Shown in pieces: positions 36,579 through 46,586 of a DNA stretch of 64,000 nucleotides. The stretch is from Hordeum vulgare subsp. vulgare (Eukaryota > Streptophyta > Magnoliopsida > Poales > Poaceae), in contig NC_058518.1 of NCBI RefSeq assembly GCF_904849725.1, forward strand, positions 330,296,581 to 330,360,580, given 5' to 3'. How positions within the stretch are numbered: the stretch's first letter is position 1; every line of letters starts with the position of its first letter. A program made the position numbers and the translations under genes. Below the pieces are notes generated by a model. That model was given only the letters and a program-made list of their open reading frames with translations. It was not told where the DNA came from and did no database searches.

Positions 36579-37906
36579 TGCACCGTGGTATGCTGATTAT
36601 GCAAACTATATCATTGCCAAATATATACCACCTACATTCACATACCAGCAAAAGAAGAAATTCTTCTTTGACTTGAGACATTACTTTTTGGATGATCCTC
36701 ACCTTTATAAGGAAGGAGTAGATGGTGTTATTAGGAGTTGTGTACATGAACATGAACAGGGACGTATCCTACAGAAGTGTCACTCCGAGGCCTACGGAGG
36801 ACACCATGCGGGAGATAGAACTGCACACAAGGTATTGCAATCAGGTTTCTATTGGCCCACTCTCTTCAAGGATGCCCGTAAGTTTGTCTTGTCTTGTGAC
36901 GAATGTCAAAGAATAGGTAATATCGGTAAACGTCAGGAAATGCCTATGAACTATTCACTTGTCATTGAACCATTTGATGATTTGGGGCTTTGATTATATG
37001 GGACCTTTTTCAAAATCCAACGGGTATACTCATATCCTAGTTGCTGTTGATTACGTCACTAAGTGGGTAGAAGCTATCCCCACTAGTAGTGCTGATCACA
37101 ACACCTCTATCAGGATGCTTAAGGAAGTTAATTTCCCTAGATTTGGAGTCCCTAGATATTTAATGACCGACGGTGGTTCACATTTCATTAATGGTGCTTT
37201 CCGTAAAATGCTTGCTAAGTACGATGTCAACCATAGAATTGCATCTCCCTATCACCCTCAGTCCAGTGGTCAAGTAGAGCTAAGCAATAGATGGATTAAA
37301 CTGATTCTGCAAAAGACTATCAACAAGTCTAGAAAGAATTGGTCTAAGAAGCTTGATGATGCAGTGTGGGCTTATAGAACTGCCTATAAGAATCCCATGG
37401 GCATGTCCCCGTACAAAATGGTGTACGGTAAAGCATGTCATTTACCTCTTGAGCTAGAGCATAAAGCTTATTGGGCAATCAAAGAGCTCAACTTTGATTT
37501 CAAACTTGCTGGTGAGAAGAGGTTATTTGACATTAGCTCGCTTGATGAATGGAGAACTCAGGCATATGAGAATGCCAAGTTGTTCAAAGAAAAGGTTAAG
37601 AGGTGGCATGATAAGAGGATACAAAAGCGTGAGTTCAATGTAGGTGATTATGTCTTGCTATATAATTCTCGTTTAAGATTTTTTGCAGGCAAGCTTCTCT
37701 CTAAATGGGAAGGTCCCTATATTGTTGAGGAAGTATATCGTTCCGGTGCTATCAAGATCAACAACACGGAAGGTAATTGTTCGAGAGTGGTAAATGGGCA
37801 GAGAATCAAGCATTATATCTCCGGTACTTCCATAAATGTTGAAAGCAATATTATCAATACCATAACTCCGGAGGAATACCTAAGGGATATTTATCAGACT
37901 GTTTGA
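36579..37906 (+). pseudogene. pol: Element B integrase, second copy
   Basis: It starts at the equivalent of 31430 and keeps the zinc-binding head (HSEAYGGHHAGDRTAH, CDECQRIG). The codon that is a stop at 31449 in the first copy is TAT here. A one-base insertion near 36977 (TTTGATGATTTGG for TTTGATATTTGG) shifts the frame; the core then continues in 36959-37906 with DYVTKWVEA, MTDGGSHF and PQSSGQVELSNR, so all three catalytic residues remain. It ends earlier than the first copy (RDIYQTV then stop). The frame at the 5' side is open back into LTR2 but has no ATG there, so expression of a fusion is doubtful. Confidence 0.88.
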
Positions 37907-37964
37907 GACTCCGAAAAACGAAGAGGTGTGTGATTCGGTAAGAAAACACACTCCAAAACTTTTC

Positions 37965-38220
37965 CAGTAGGAATTTTTCTCTGTTTTGGAATATTTGAAA
38001 AAATAGAAAAAATGGAAGTAGTCTGGAAAGCGCGCGAGGAGGCGACAAGCCTGCCAGGCACGGCCCACCCCCTGGCCACGCCTGGGGGGCTTGTGTCCAC
38101 CTCGTGCGCCTTCCGAACTCCGTTTTCGTGCGGAGTACTCCTTCTCGTGTGGAAAAAATCATTATATATTCTCCCGAAAGGTCTGACCCTTGTATCGCGC
38201 AGATTTCCTCTGTTTTTGTT
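37965..38220 (+). repeat. LTR-derived leader before the extra ORF (second copy)
   Basis: Counterpart of 32815-33060 with a better preserved inverted repeat (38043-38095: ACAAGCCTGCCAGGC ... GCCTGGGGGGCTTGT). Confidence 0.65.
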
Positions 38221-38228
38221 TCGAGCCT

Positions 38229-38241
38229 GTTTCTGTTGCAG
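38229..38241 (+). promoter_or_regulatory. Candidate splice acceptor (second copy)
   Basis: GTTTCTGTTGCAG, a good plant 3' splice consensus. The sequence after it departs from the first copy, so the acceptor lies close to where the two extra ORFs stop being alike. Confidence 0.4.
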
Positions 38242-38247
38242 ATCTAG

Positions 38248-38775
38248 ATTGCCAGGACGTCCCCAAAAGCTCTGAAGGACAAGATCTTCGAGAAGGTCAT
38301 CAATCCCTACCTCACGGGAGTGCTGCAACACCCTCAATCTATCGAGATGCGTGAGGGGATGTTGCACATCCGTGATGTTGAGGGGCCCAAGAAGACCGGA
38401 AGCGTGGAGGCGAGGCTCGAAGCAATGGAGCAACAGGTCTTCAAGTGCCAAGGGATGGTGGAGCGTGGACTCAACGCCAACCACATGATGATCACGGAGT
38501 TCACGAGCAAGCACAGGATCGATGCCAATGATATTGGGAAACACCTCTCCAGGCTCTATGACAGGATTGATCACATCCAGGCCCAGATCTATGACCTGCA
38601 GAACCAAAACTGTGAGTATGAGTATAGATTTAAATCAATACGGTTGGCTGCAGATTTGAGGATTCCGGAGACTCGTTCATATTTCCATGATGGAGCACCT
38701 ATGCCTTGGAAGACGGAGGATCAAACCCATGTTGCAACAACTCCACCACCATCACCTCCAAAGGAAGACAACTAA
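38248..38775 (+). CDS. Element B extra ORF downstream of integrase, version 2
   Basis: Open from 38248 to the TAA at 38775; there is no ATG until 38347, so either the start lies in an upstream exon or the N-terminus is damaged. The N-terminal part reads ALKDKIFEKVINPYLTG. The centre is a long predicted coiled coil (EARLEAMEQQVFKCQGMVE; later LSRLYDRIDHIQAQIYDLQ). It ends VATTPPPSPPKEDN, which is nearly the same as version 1, while everything before differs. No known domain is recognised; a structural or RNA-binding role would be a guess. It is followed 33 nt after the stop by a polypurine-tract copy. Confidence 0.6.
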   Translation: MARTSPKALKDKIFEKVINPYLTGVLQHPQSIEMREGMLHIRDVEGPKKTGSVEARLEAMEQQVFKCQGMVERGLNANHMMITEFTSKHRIDANDIGKHLSRLYDRIDHIQAQIYDLQNQNCEYEYRFKSIRLAADLRIPETRSYFHDGAPMPWKTEDQTHVATTPPPSPPKEDN

Positions 38776-38808
38776 GCATGGGTATGGGCAATCCCCTTTG
38801 TTTGTGCC

Positions 38809-38821
38809 AAGCTTGGGGGAG
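38809..38821 (+). other. Internal polypurine-tract copy after the extra ORF (second copy)
   Basis: AAGCTTGGGGGAG, same spacing after the ORF as in the first copy. Confidence 0.6.
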
Positions 38822-40297
38822 TTGCCGCAGTATCGTATCACCATCACATCTTATGCCTTTACCTTTGTTTCAGTTTCTTCCTTTTCAGTTTTCTCTTTCT
38901 CTAGTAGAATAAACGTCTTAGTGTTTTAGGCTTGAGTTTTGCTTTGTGTCACCCCCGATGTATTTGAGCTCGTGAGCCATATAATAAAGAGTGTCTTAGT
39001 TGAGGGCTTTGCCTCTTGCCATGATCAAAAGATTGAGAAAAGAACAAAATCATGAAAGATCATGTAATGATCTTATGGGAAGTGATGCCTTCACATATAA
39101 AAAGAATGTTGATTGAAGCTTGTTGAGGGTATACAAACGTAGACCTTGGTCATTGTTGCAATTAATAGGAAGTGATAAAGAAGGAGAGGTTCACATATAA
39201 ATATATCATCTTTGACACCATCTATGATTGTGAACACTCGCTAAACTATTGCATGCTTAGAAGTAGATGTTGGACAAGGAAGACAACATAATGAATTGTG
39301 TTTGCTTGGTTCCGAACAATGTTATATGATTAGAGATCCCCTAGCATGTGACGATTGCTTCCACCTCATATTAGCCAAAACTCCCGCACCAAGTAGAGAT
39401 ACTACTTGTGCATCCATAAACCTTCAACCCAGTTTTGCCATGAGAGTCCACCATACCTACCTATGGATTGAATAAGATCCCTCAAGTAAGTTGTCATCGG
39501 TGCAAGCAATAAAAATTTCTCCCTAATATGTATGATCTATTAGTGTGTGGAAAATAAGCTTTGTACGAACCTGTGATGACGAAGACATAAAAGCGACAGA
39601 CTGCATAATAAAGTTCTTTATCACAGGAGGCAATATAAAGTGACGTTCCTCCGCATTAAGAGGACACGCATCCAAACCTCAAAAGTGCATGACAACCTCT
39701 GCTTCCCTCTGCGAAGGGCCTATCTTGTACCTTTACTTTTTTCCCTTGAAAGAGTCATGGTGATCTTCACCAATTCCTTGTTTCGCCTTTATCTTGGCTA
39801 ACGTCATATGCTTGGGAAAGATCTATATTCATATGTCAACTTGGAAGTAAGTATTCATGAATTATTATTGTTGACATTACCCTTGAGGTAAGCAGTTGGG
39901 AGGCAAAACTATAAGCCCCTGTCTTTCTCTGTGTCGAGTTGAAACTTTGATCTCATGAGTACCACGTGAGTTGTAGCAATTGTAGAGAACGAAAAGATGA
40001 TTGAGTATGTGGATTTGCTTTACAAGCTCTTATTTGACTCTTTCTGATGTTGTGATAATTTGCAATTGCTCCAATGACTAAAGGCCATCGGTTGTTACTA
40101 CTCGGTAAGGTTCTTGATCCATGCTTTACTTTGTGAAGGAATTGTCACTTTAGCATGAGAGATTATATGTTGGTATTGTTGTTCTAATCATGATCATGAT
40201 GCCTGCATGTTCGTATCTTGTTTTGTCGACACCTCTCTCCCTAAATATGTGGGCATGTTTATTGATCTAGGCTTTCGCTTGGGGACAAGCGAGGTCT
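38822..40297 (+). other. Non-coding 3' region of element B, second copy
   Basis: Direct repeat of 33567-35040. No supported ORF. Confidence 0.75.
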
Positions 40298-40310
40298 AAG
40301 CTTGGGGGAG
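40298..40310 (+). other. Polypurine tract before LTR3
   Basis: AAGCTTGGGGGAG, one base from the LTR3 start at 40312. Confidence 0.85.
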
Positions 40311-40311
40311 T

Positions 40312-41647
40312 TGATACGTCCATTTTGCATCATGCTTGCATGTTGATATTTATCGCTTTTTGGGCTGTTATTTCACTTCACGGTACAATACTTTTGCCTT
40401 TTCTCTCTTATTTTGCAAGGTTTACATGAAGAGGGAGAATGCCGGCAGCTGGAATTCTGGCCTGAAAAGGGAGCAAGTTTGAGATGCCTATTCTGCGCAA
40501 CTCCAAAAGCCGTGAAAATCAACGATGATATTTTTTGGATTTTATAAAAAATACTGGGCCGAAGAAGTGCGAGAGGGGCGCCAGCAGGTGGCCACAAGCC
40601 TGCTAGGCGCGGCCACCCCCTGGTCGCGCCTAGGGGGCTTGTGGGCTCCCTGCTGGCCCACTGGCCCCCCAGTTTTGCTACAAGAAGGGTTTCGGTCCGG
40701 AAAAAAATCAAGAGGAGGCTTTTCGGAGGATTCGCCGCCGCCACGAGGAGGAACTTGAGCAGAACCAATCTAGAGCTCCGGCAGGATGATCCTGTCGGGG
40801 AAACTTCCCTCCCGGAGGGGTAAATCGTCGCCATCGTCATCAGCAACACTCCTCTCATCAGAGGGGACTCATCACCATCAACATCTTCATCAGCACTATC
40901 TCATCTCCAAACCCTAGTTCATCACTTGTAACCAATCTCCGTCTCGCGACTCCGATTGGTACTTGTAAGGTTGCTAGTAGTGTTAATTACTCCTTGTAGT
41001 TGATGCTAGTTGGATTACTTGGTGGAAGAGTTTATGTTCAGATCTTTGATGCTACTCATTACCTCTTTGGTCATGAATATGATTATGCTTTGTGAGTAGT
41101 TACTTTTGTTCCTGAGGACATGAGATAAGTCATGCTATAAGTAGTCATGTGAATTTGGTATTCGTTTGGTAATTTGATGTGTTGTATGTTGTTTTTCCTC
41201 TAGTGGTGTTATGTGAACGTCGACTACATAACACTTCACCATTATTTGGGCCTAGAGGAAGGCATTGGGAAGTAGTAAGTAGATGATGGGTTGCTAGAGT
41301 GACAGAAGCTTAAACCCTAGTTTATCCGTTGCTTCGTAAGGGGCTGATTTGGATCCACTAGTTTAATGCTATGGTTAGACTTTGTCTTAATTCTTCTTTC
41401 GTAGTTGCGGATGCTTGCTACTTGCTACAAAAGGGATTGGGCCACTTTTCTGCACCGTTGTTTCTTTTGTTGCTTGCTACTTGCTACGAATCATCTCACC
41501 ACACAACCACTTGTTACCGATAATTTCAGTGCTTGCAAATTTTACCATGCTAAAAACCACTTGTCAGATCCTTGTGCTCCTCGTTGGGTTCGACACTCTT
41601 ACTTATCGAAAGGACTACGATAGATCCCCTATACTTGTGGGTCATCA
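40312..41647 (+). repeat. LTR3 of element B, with an internal deletion
   Basis: 1336 bp. Compared with LTR1 it lacks about 190 bp between the short repeat CTTGC at 27514 and the one at 27709; the joint is at about 41420. It is followed by the right TSD copy GGGCC. Confidence 0.9.
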
Positions 41648-42862
41648 GGGCCATAGTGTTCACTAGAGGCTTCTCTCAAAATAGCAAATATTATGGTGGG
41701 TGAACAAATTACTGTCGAGCAATTGATAGAACCGCGCAAAGTCATGACGATATCTAAGGCAATGATCATACATATAGGCATCACATCCGAGACAAGTAGA
41801 CCGATACTTTATGCATCTAGTACTATTACTCCACAAATCGACCGCTCGTCCAGCATGCATCTAGTGTATTGAGTTCATGACAAACAGTGTAACGCCTTAA
41901 GCAAGATGACATGATGTAGAGGGATAAACTCAAACCAATGATGTAAACCCCGTCATTTTACCCTTGATGGCAACAACATGATGCGTGCCTTGCTACCCCT
42001 TCTGTCACTGGGTGAGGTCACCGCACGGTATGAACCCAAAACCAAGCACTTCTCCCATTGCAAGAATCATAGATCAAGTTGGCCAAACAAAACCCACAAC
42101 TCGAAGAGAATTACAAGGATATAAAAATCATGCATATAAGAGATCAGAAGAAACTCAAATAAGATTCATAGATACTCTGATCATTAATCCACAATTCATC
42201 GGATCTCGACAAACACACCGCAAAGAAGATTACATTGGATAGATCTCCATGAAGATCATGGAGAACTTTGTATTGAAGATCCAAGAGAGAGAAGAAGCCA
42301 TCTAGCTACTAGCTATGAACCCGAAGGTCTATGGTGAACTACTCACGCATCATTGGAGAGGCCATGGTGTCGATGAAGAAGCCCTCCGTATCTGAATCCC
42401 CCCTCCGGCAGGGCACCAGAACGTGCCCCAAATGGGATCTTGCGGCGGCGGAAAAGTATTTTCATGGATCTCTCTCGCAGTTTTGGATTTTTCAGGAATT
42501 TATAGGCGGAAGAGGTAGGGCAGACGAGCCACAGGGGGCCCACAAGCCTACTAGGCACGCCCCCCTGGCCGCGCCTAGGGGTCTTGTGGCCTCCCTTGGT
42601 GGCCCCTGCCTTGGTTCTCACGTCTCGTGCGTATCTTCTATTCCGGAGAAAAATCTTTTCGGACGTTTTATTCCGTTTGGACACTGTTTAAAATCCTCCT
42701 GTGAAAAGGGTCAAAAACACGGAAAAAAATAGGAACTGGAACTTGGCACTGAGTTAATAAGTTAGTCCCAAAAAATATATTAAAGGCATACAAAACATCC
42801 AAAGTTTGACAAGATAATAGCATGGAACCATCAAAAATTATTAATACGTTGGAGACGTATCA
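41648..42862 (-). repeat. Right LTR of element A, piece 2
   Basis: It resumes the LTR after element B and ends GGAGACGTATCA at the TSD TGGCG. It holds the GC-rich inverted repeat at 42539-42589. Confidence 0.92.
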
Positions 42863-43541
42863 TGGCGTGGTGGCTCAAGTAACGACAAATGGAGGCACTC
42901 GGGTTGGGCGGCACGGAATTTGAGGAGGAGTGAGGCTAGGAGGCAAAAAATGGACGGGGATGCCTTCCTTATATAGGCAGGTTAACTAGGGTTAGGGAAT
43001 TTTGCCTATTTTTGGATCGTAGGATCGCGATCCAACGAGGGGGCTAGGCTGGGCTAGGTGGGCTGTGTTGGGGGGTATTGGGCTGAGAAGAGAGGGAGAT
43101 TTTGGCCCATGACATAGCTTTTAAATCCGAAAATGAGTGTGGTTTTTCCAGCTACAATGTCAGTGTAGGTTTAACGGTTCAGGTACCAAACGACCTCCAA
43201 ATGTGACAAAATTTGGAATGCGGTATACCTACATTAAAACAAGACCGCTTGCCAACTTTCAATGCATTTCGAGAAAATTTTGTACACACTTTTAAAAAAT
43301 ATATTTTACGATGCTGCAGGCGCGTGCGTGTGTGGTTGGTCTCAAAACGGTCGATGACAAGAACGGGGAGAGCCGACAACTAATAACGTATGCACGGTCT
43401 CTAAAAATGACGGCAACGGAGTGCTGATGCAATGCGGATGATGCGCATGATGCGATGATGAATGCGACAACCAAATAAATCACACTGCGATAACAAAATA
43501 AAAAAGGGAAACTTCTCGAGCGTCGGTCTCATGCTGTTACA
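42863..43541. repeat. Solo LTR H, right arm
   Basis: 679 bp from the right TSD copy of element A to TGCTGTTACA. A TATATA at 42970-42975 could be a core promoter box if the LTR reads on the plus strand. No ORF of note. Confidence 0.7.
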
Positions 43542-44766
43542 AAGATTAACACAGAGATTATTGGTGTGGTGCTCATAGATGGTGCTATTGTACGTCCATG
43601 TTGATGGAGACTTCAACCCACAGAGGGTAACGGCTACGCAATTCCACGCAGGGCTCCACCCACAAGGGATCCACGAAAAAGCAACCTTGTCTATTCCACC
43701 ATGGCTTACATCCACGAAGGACTAGCCTCACTTGGGGTAGATCTTCACGAAGTAGGCGATCTCATTACCCCTACAAACTTGTTGGTTCAACTTCACAACA
43801 CAAAGTAGGAGGCTCCCAAGCGATACCTAACCAATCTAGGATACACCACTCTCCAAAAGGTAATAGATCTCGTAATATGATGCACTCCTTGCTCTTGTGC
43901 TTCAAAGATAGTCTCCTCAACACTCAGTCACTCTCTCACAGATTTGGCTTGGGTAGAAGAGGTTGATTGGGTGGAAAGGAACTTGGGGAGGCTATAAATC
44001 AAGATTCATATGGTAGGAATGGAATATCTTGATCTAAACACATGAGTAGGTGGATGGGTATATATAGGCATCTCCAAAAATCCAACCATTACGAAATTGT
44101 TGCCCAACTAGGTGAAACGGAAGTAAAAACTCGGTTGCACCAGTGTGGCAACCTTCGGCGTTTCGATGAGACCAATATATGAATCTCGTGTGATCCGATT
44201 TTGGCTGGCCTCGGCAGTTCCCAAACTCGGTGGCACTGATTCCTAAAACTCAGAAATTCTGATTCATAGAAACATGTGGATAGAGAATTGGTCATTGATT
44301 CTTGATTAGATCGAAACAAGACTTCGTGTCACCGAGAAGTTAGGGTTTGGCATATGATATGTCTCACGTAATGCTCAGTAGGGCCGAATGGAAAAGGTTG
44401 GTGGCACCGAATTTTTGATATTTAGGATTTTGGATAGAATATTTGTGGGAGAATTCATTAGTATTTTTGGTGGCTAACTCTATGCACTAGAGCAACCAAA
44501 TCATCATAGTCACCTCACCCCCTTTTAATAGTATTTGCTTTCCTATGGACTCAAGTGTGATTTCTCACAAAATATAAAATGTAGAGTCTTGAAGGTTGAA
44601 GTTTGACCAATCCTATTCTTTTCCATCCTTGGGGATTCTTCTCGCAATCCTTACCCAATCCTCTTTGTGGACTATATCTGAAATATACTAGGTAAAAGTA
44701 TTAGTCCAAAAGACAATGTATGTTGTCTTGAATTACCAGCACCACCAAGGGAGCATATGTGCTTTC
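43542..44766 (-). repeat. Right LTR of element G, piece 2
   Basis: It matches 5752-7052 of the left LTR and ends GTGCTTTC; the final A of the left LTR is G here or deleted. Confidence 0.88.
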
Positions 44767-44960
44767 GGCTGCGTGTTGAGAGTGACTTCGACTTTGACCA
44801 AGTGTTGTCTCTAGTCCCCGAGGAGATTTGATGCGAGCTTGTGGGGGCGGAGGAAGACCATGTGGCGAGCTTGCTGAATTGGTTCGTGCCTGTCGAAGAG
44901 GGGTCTAGTGAAGATGACGGCACAACCTTTGACGATGGTCATAGCGGCTTTGCCGCCTAA
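44767..44960 (+). pseudogene. Element E: gypsy-type transposase/gag-like ORF, C-terminal part (second piece)
   Basis: It continues the ORF left at 5537: RLRVESDFDFDQVLSLVPEE, a TGA stop near 44829, then an acidic tail (VEEGSSEDDGTTFDDG) and a TAA at 44958. The sequence is that of the C-terminal end of the family ORF, whose acidic tail is usual as I recall it. It is interrupted by element G and broken by a stop and a frameshift. Confidence 0.5.
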
Positions 44961-46149
44961 GCCCCTCTCACTCTCCTTCATGTAGTAGGGTAGATGCGGC
45001 CCTATGGAGGCGTGAAAACATTTATGGGGCACTTTTGTTGTAAGTACTTTGATATTTTATGTGTTCCCGTTCTCCCCCCAAGGCCTTTGTTTCCCTTTTA
45101 CATAGCCTTTATGCCCTACATCGCTCGGACCCACCCCTCGAGGCGGGCTACACTGCCGCTGGTATGCTTGGAGCATGCGCTTAGCAAGGCCAGAGGGTGT
45201 AGGGCTCTTAGGGCTGGTGGGAGTCCATGAGGCGCAAAGCTCAGGGTCCCCCCTTGACACGTAGGTGGCTCATGCCAAGGAAACCATGGTGCCTTGAGAG
45301 GGAATGGAGAGGGGGGAAACTGGAGGGGTGTTTTAGACTTAGCTCCTTCGAGGTGTACGGCTTGGAGAGAGTCCTCTGCAGGGAGCGACTCATGAGGCAC
45401 ACTACCTCACGAAGACTTCTGCCCACGAGGCGCCGCTCGCGAGACCTCCCAAAGGGAGGAAGGCTCCTGAGGCCTTTGATGTCCTGCACCAGGGAAATTG
45501 CCAAGTTTTCGCAAGTAACACAATAGGGCGCGCTCGCGGGGTGGTCTGTGGGTGTTACTCAAGGAGTCAAGAAAACAAAAGACATGGTGAGGTGACGTAT
45601 ACCGGAGCAGACCCGCGAGCTAGAGCTCGGTCGCTTGGATTTAGCAGTACTACAAGAACTGACCCGAGCATACACACCATGCCCAGCCCCCGCTCGCATG
45701 ACACACAGGGGGAGATCACAAGCACGCACCCTTCCTGAGGCGTACTCACCTGCAAGCACACAGAATTCTAAAGGGAATGAGCTTTACTGAAGCATGAAGC
45801 ATGCTCATTATATAACAAAAAGGTACATGTTGTCGTGTTCGAAACGGGTCAACTTGAGGCTGTGGCCAGGTAGCGCCCCTCAAAAGATGACAAAAATGGT
45901 GCTATGACGAACACGGGTCAGCCTAAGGATGATGCAGCTCGAAAGCGCCCTCATTGTCAAAAAGTCCGCCAGGACTGAGCATGCGACATCCGCTAGTGCT
46001 GAGCATGGGGCTTCCATGAGAGTGGGAAGGGGCTCTCACGTGCCATGGGCAGTGTGGGTTGAGAGAGAGAGAGCCATGGAGCATGTACAACTCCATCTCG
46101 CTCGTATCTGTCGGGCACAGATAGAACTTACAATGATAGGGGTCGTTCC
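44961..46149. other. Non-coding remainder of element E
   Basis: GC-rich, with short ORFs on both strands that lack motifs. No LTR end or PBS is recognised. Confidence 0.45.
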
Positions 46150-46586
46150 ATGTGTTTTGTAGTGGAACATCCTCTCCCATTACGAGTGGGTCCGCTGTGG
46201 GCCGGGGGTGGTTGTTAACCACGTTCGCATTTCTTGTAGTGTGGGACTCCACGCTTATGCGCATCATCCTCGCGAAGGTGGCTTCGTCATCCTCCACACC
46301 AAAAGGCATAAGCATGAGCAAAGGTGGAGGAGGGGAGAGGCTCGCAAGGCGACCCTGTTGAGGGCAACAAAGTCGACGCAAATGCGCATGTTGCTGCATG
46401 ACTTGGCGGCGAGGGTGTCTTTGGTAATCCACTTGGGGTGGGGAGCTTCACAGCCAATTCCTGTATCCTGGAGCTTGTTGACTTGGTGATGACTTCCCGC
46501 TTCTCTAGAACCTTGGGCTTGGCGGGCCACGCGCTCTGGCATGTGGCTGAGTCGTGCTCGATCACCTCCCTTAGTAGGTCGTCATG
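46150..46586 (-). pseudogene. Decayed gypsy reverse transcriptase fragment
   Basis: Minus frames keep HPKWITKDT ... MRICVDFVALNR (compare HPEWLAN ... RMCVDYTDLNK in gypsy RTs) and MPFGVEDDEATFARMMR (compare MPFGLKNAGATYQRMM). Several frameshifts lie between, and the YVDD box is not visible. The fragment ends at 46586 where an LTR begins. Its opposite orientation to the E ORF suggests a separate, older insertion. Confidence 0.6.

Larger units (their letters stand above)
26424..41647 (+). mobile_element. Element B: Athila-lineage gypsy element with three LTRs
   Basis: LTRs begin TGATACGTCCATTTTG and end GTGGGTCATCA. A perfect TSD, GGGCC, flanks the whole unit (26419-26423 and 41648-41652). Order on the plus strand: LTR1, tRNA-Asp-type PBS, gag, protease, RT, RNase H, integrase, extra ORF, polypurine tract, LTR2, a second internal region starting at the integrase, a second extra ORF, polypurine tract, LTR3. 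Total 15.2 kb. The second internal region lacks the part equivalent to 27936-31429. Env-class Athila relatives in barley such as Bagy-2 have an extra ORF after integrase, which fits this layout. Confidence 0.92.
17817..42862 (-). mobile_element. Element A: Athila-lineage gypsy element lacking pol (Sabrina-like)
   Basis: LTRs start TGCTGCCTCTTGAG and end GGAGACGTATCA. A perfect 5-bp TSD, TGGCG, flanks it (17812-17816 and 42863-42867). On the minus strand the order is LTR, tRNA-Asp-type PBS, gag plus aspartic protease in one frame, about 2.7 kb of non-coding DNA, polypurine tract, LTR. There is no RT, RNase H or integrase, so it would depend on enzymes from another element. Net length without the nested Angela LTR and element B is about 8 kb. 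The size and gag-protease-only layout suggest the Sabrina group; the name is tentative. Confidence 0.88.
13261..43541. mobile_element. Element H: large solo LTR (Sukkula-like), split by element A
   Basis: Ends are TGTAATGCCC and TGCTGTTACA, giving the TGTAA/TTACA inverted termini of an LTR. The insertion flanks are AAAAT on the left and AAGAT on the right; the undamaged copia LTR has AAGAT here, so this is a 5-bp TSD with one later mutation. Net length is about 5.2 kb (13261-17816 plus 42863-43541), with no internal coding region, no PBS and no second LTR. A solo LTR of a large-LTR gypsy element such as Sukkula is the simplest reading; the family name is from memory. Confidence 0.75.
5538..44766 (-). 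mobile_element. Element G: Ty1/copia LTR retrotransposon, split by nested insertions
   Basis: LTRs start TGTGGGATCACTAG and end GTGCTTTC(A). The left LTR is 5538-7053; the right LTR is 13047-13260 plus 43542-44766 because element H landed in it. Minus-strand order from the right is LTR, PBS for initiator tRNA-Met, gag, protease, integrase, RT, RNase H, polypurine tract, LTR, which is the copia domain order. Net length without the nest is about 8.95 kb. All coding parts carry frameshifts or stops. No clear TSD is seen: the left flank ends GGTGA and the right flank starts GGCTG, so a small flank deletion is likely. It sits inside the ORF of element E. Confidence 0.9.
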
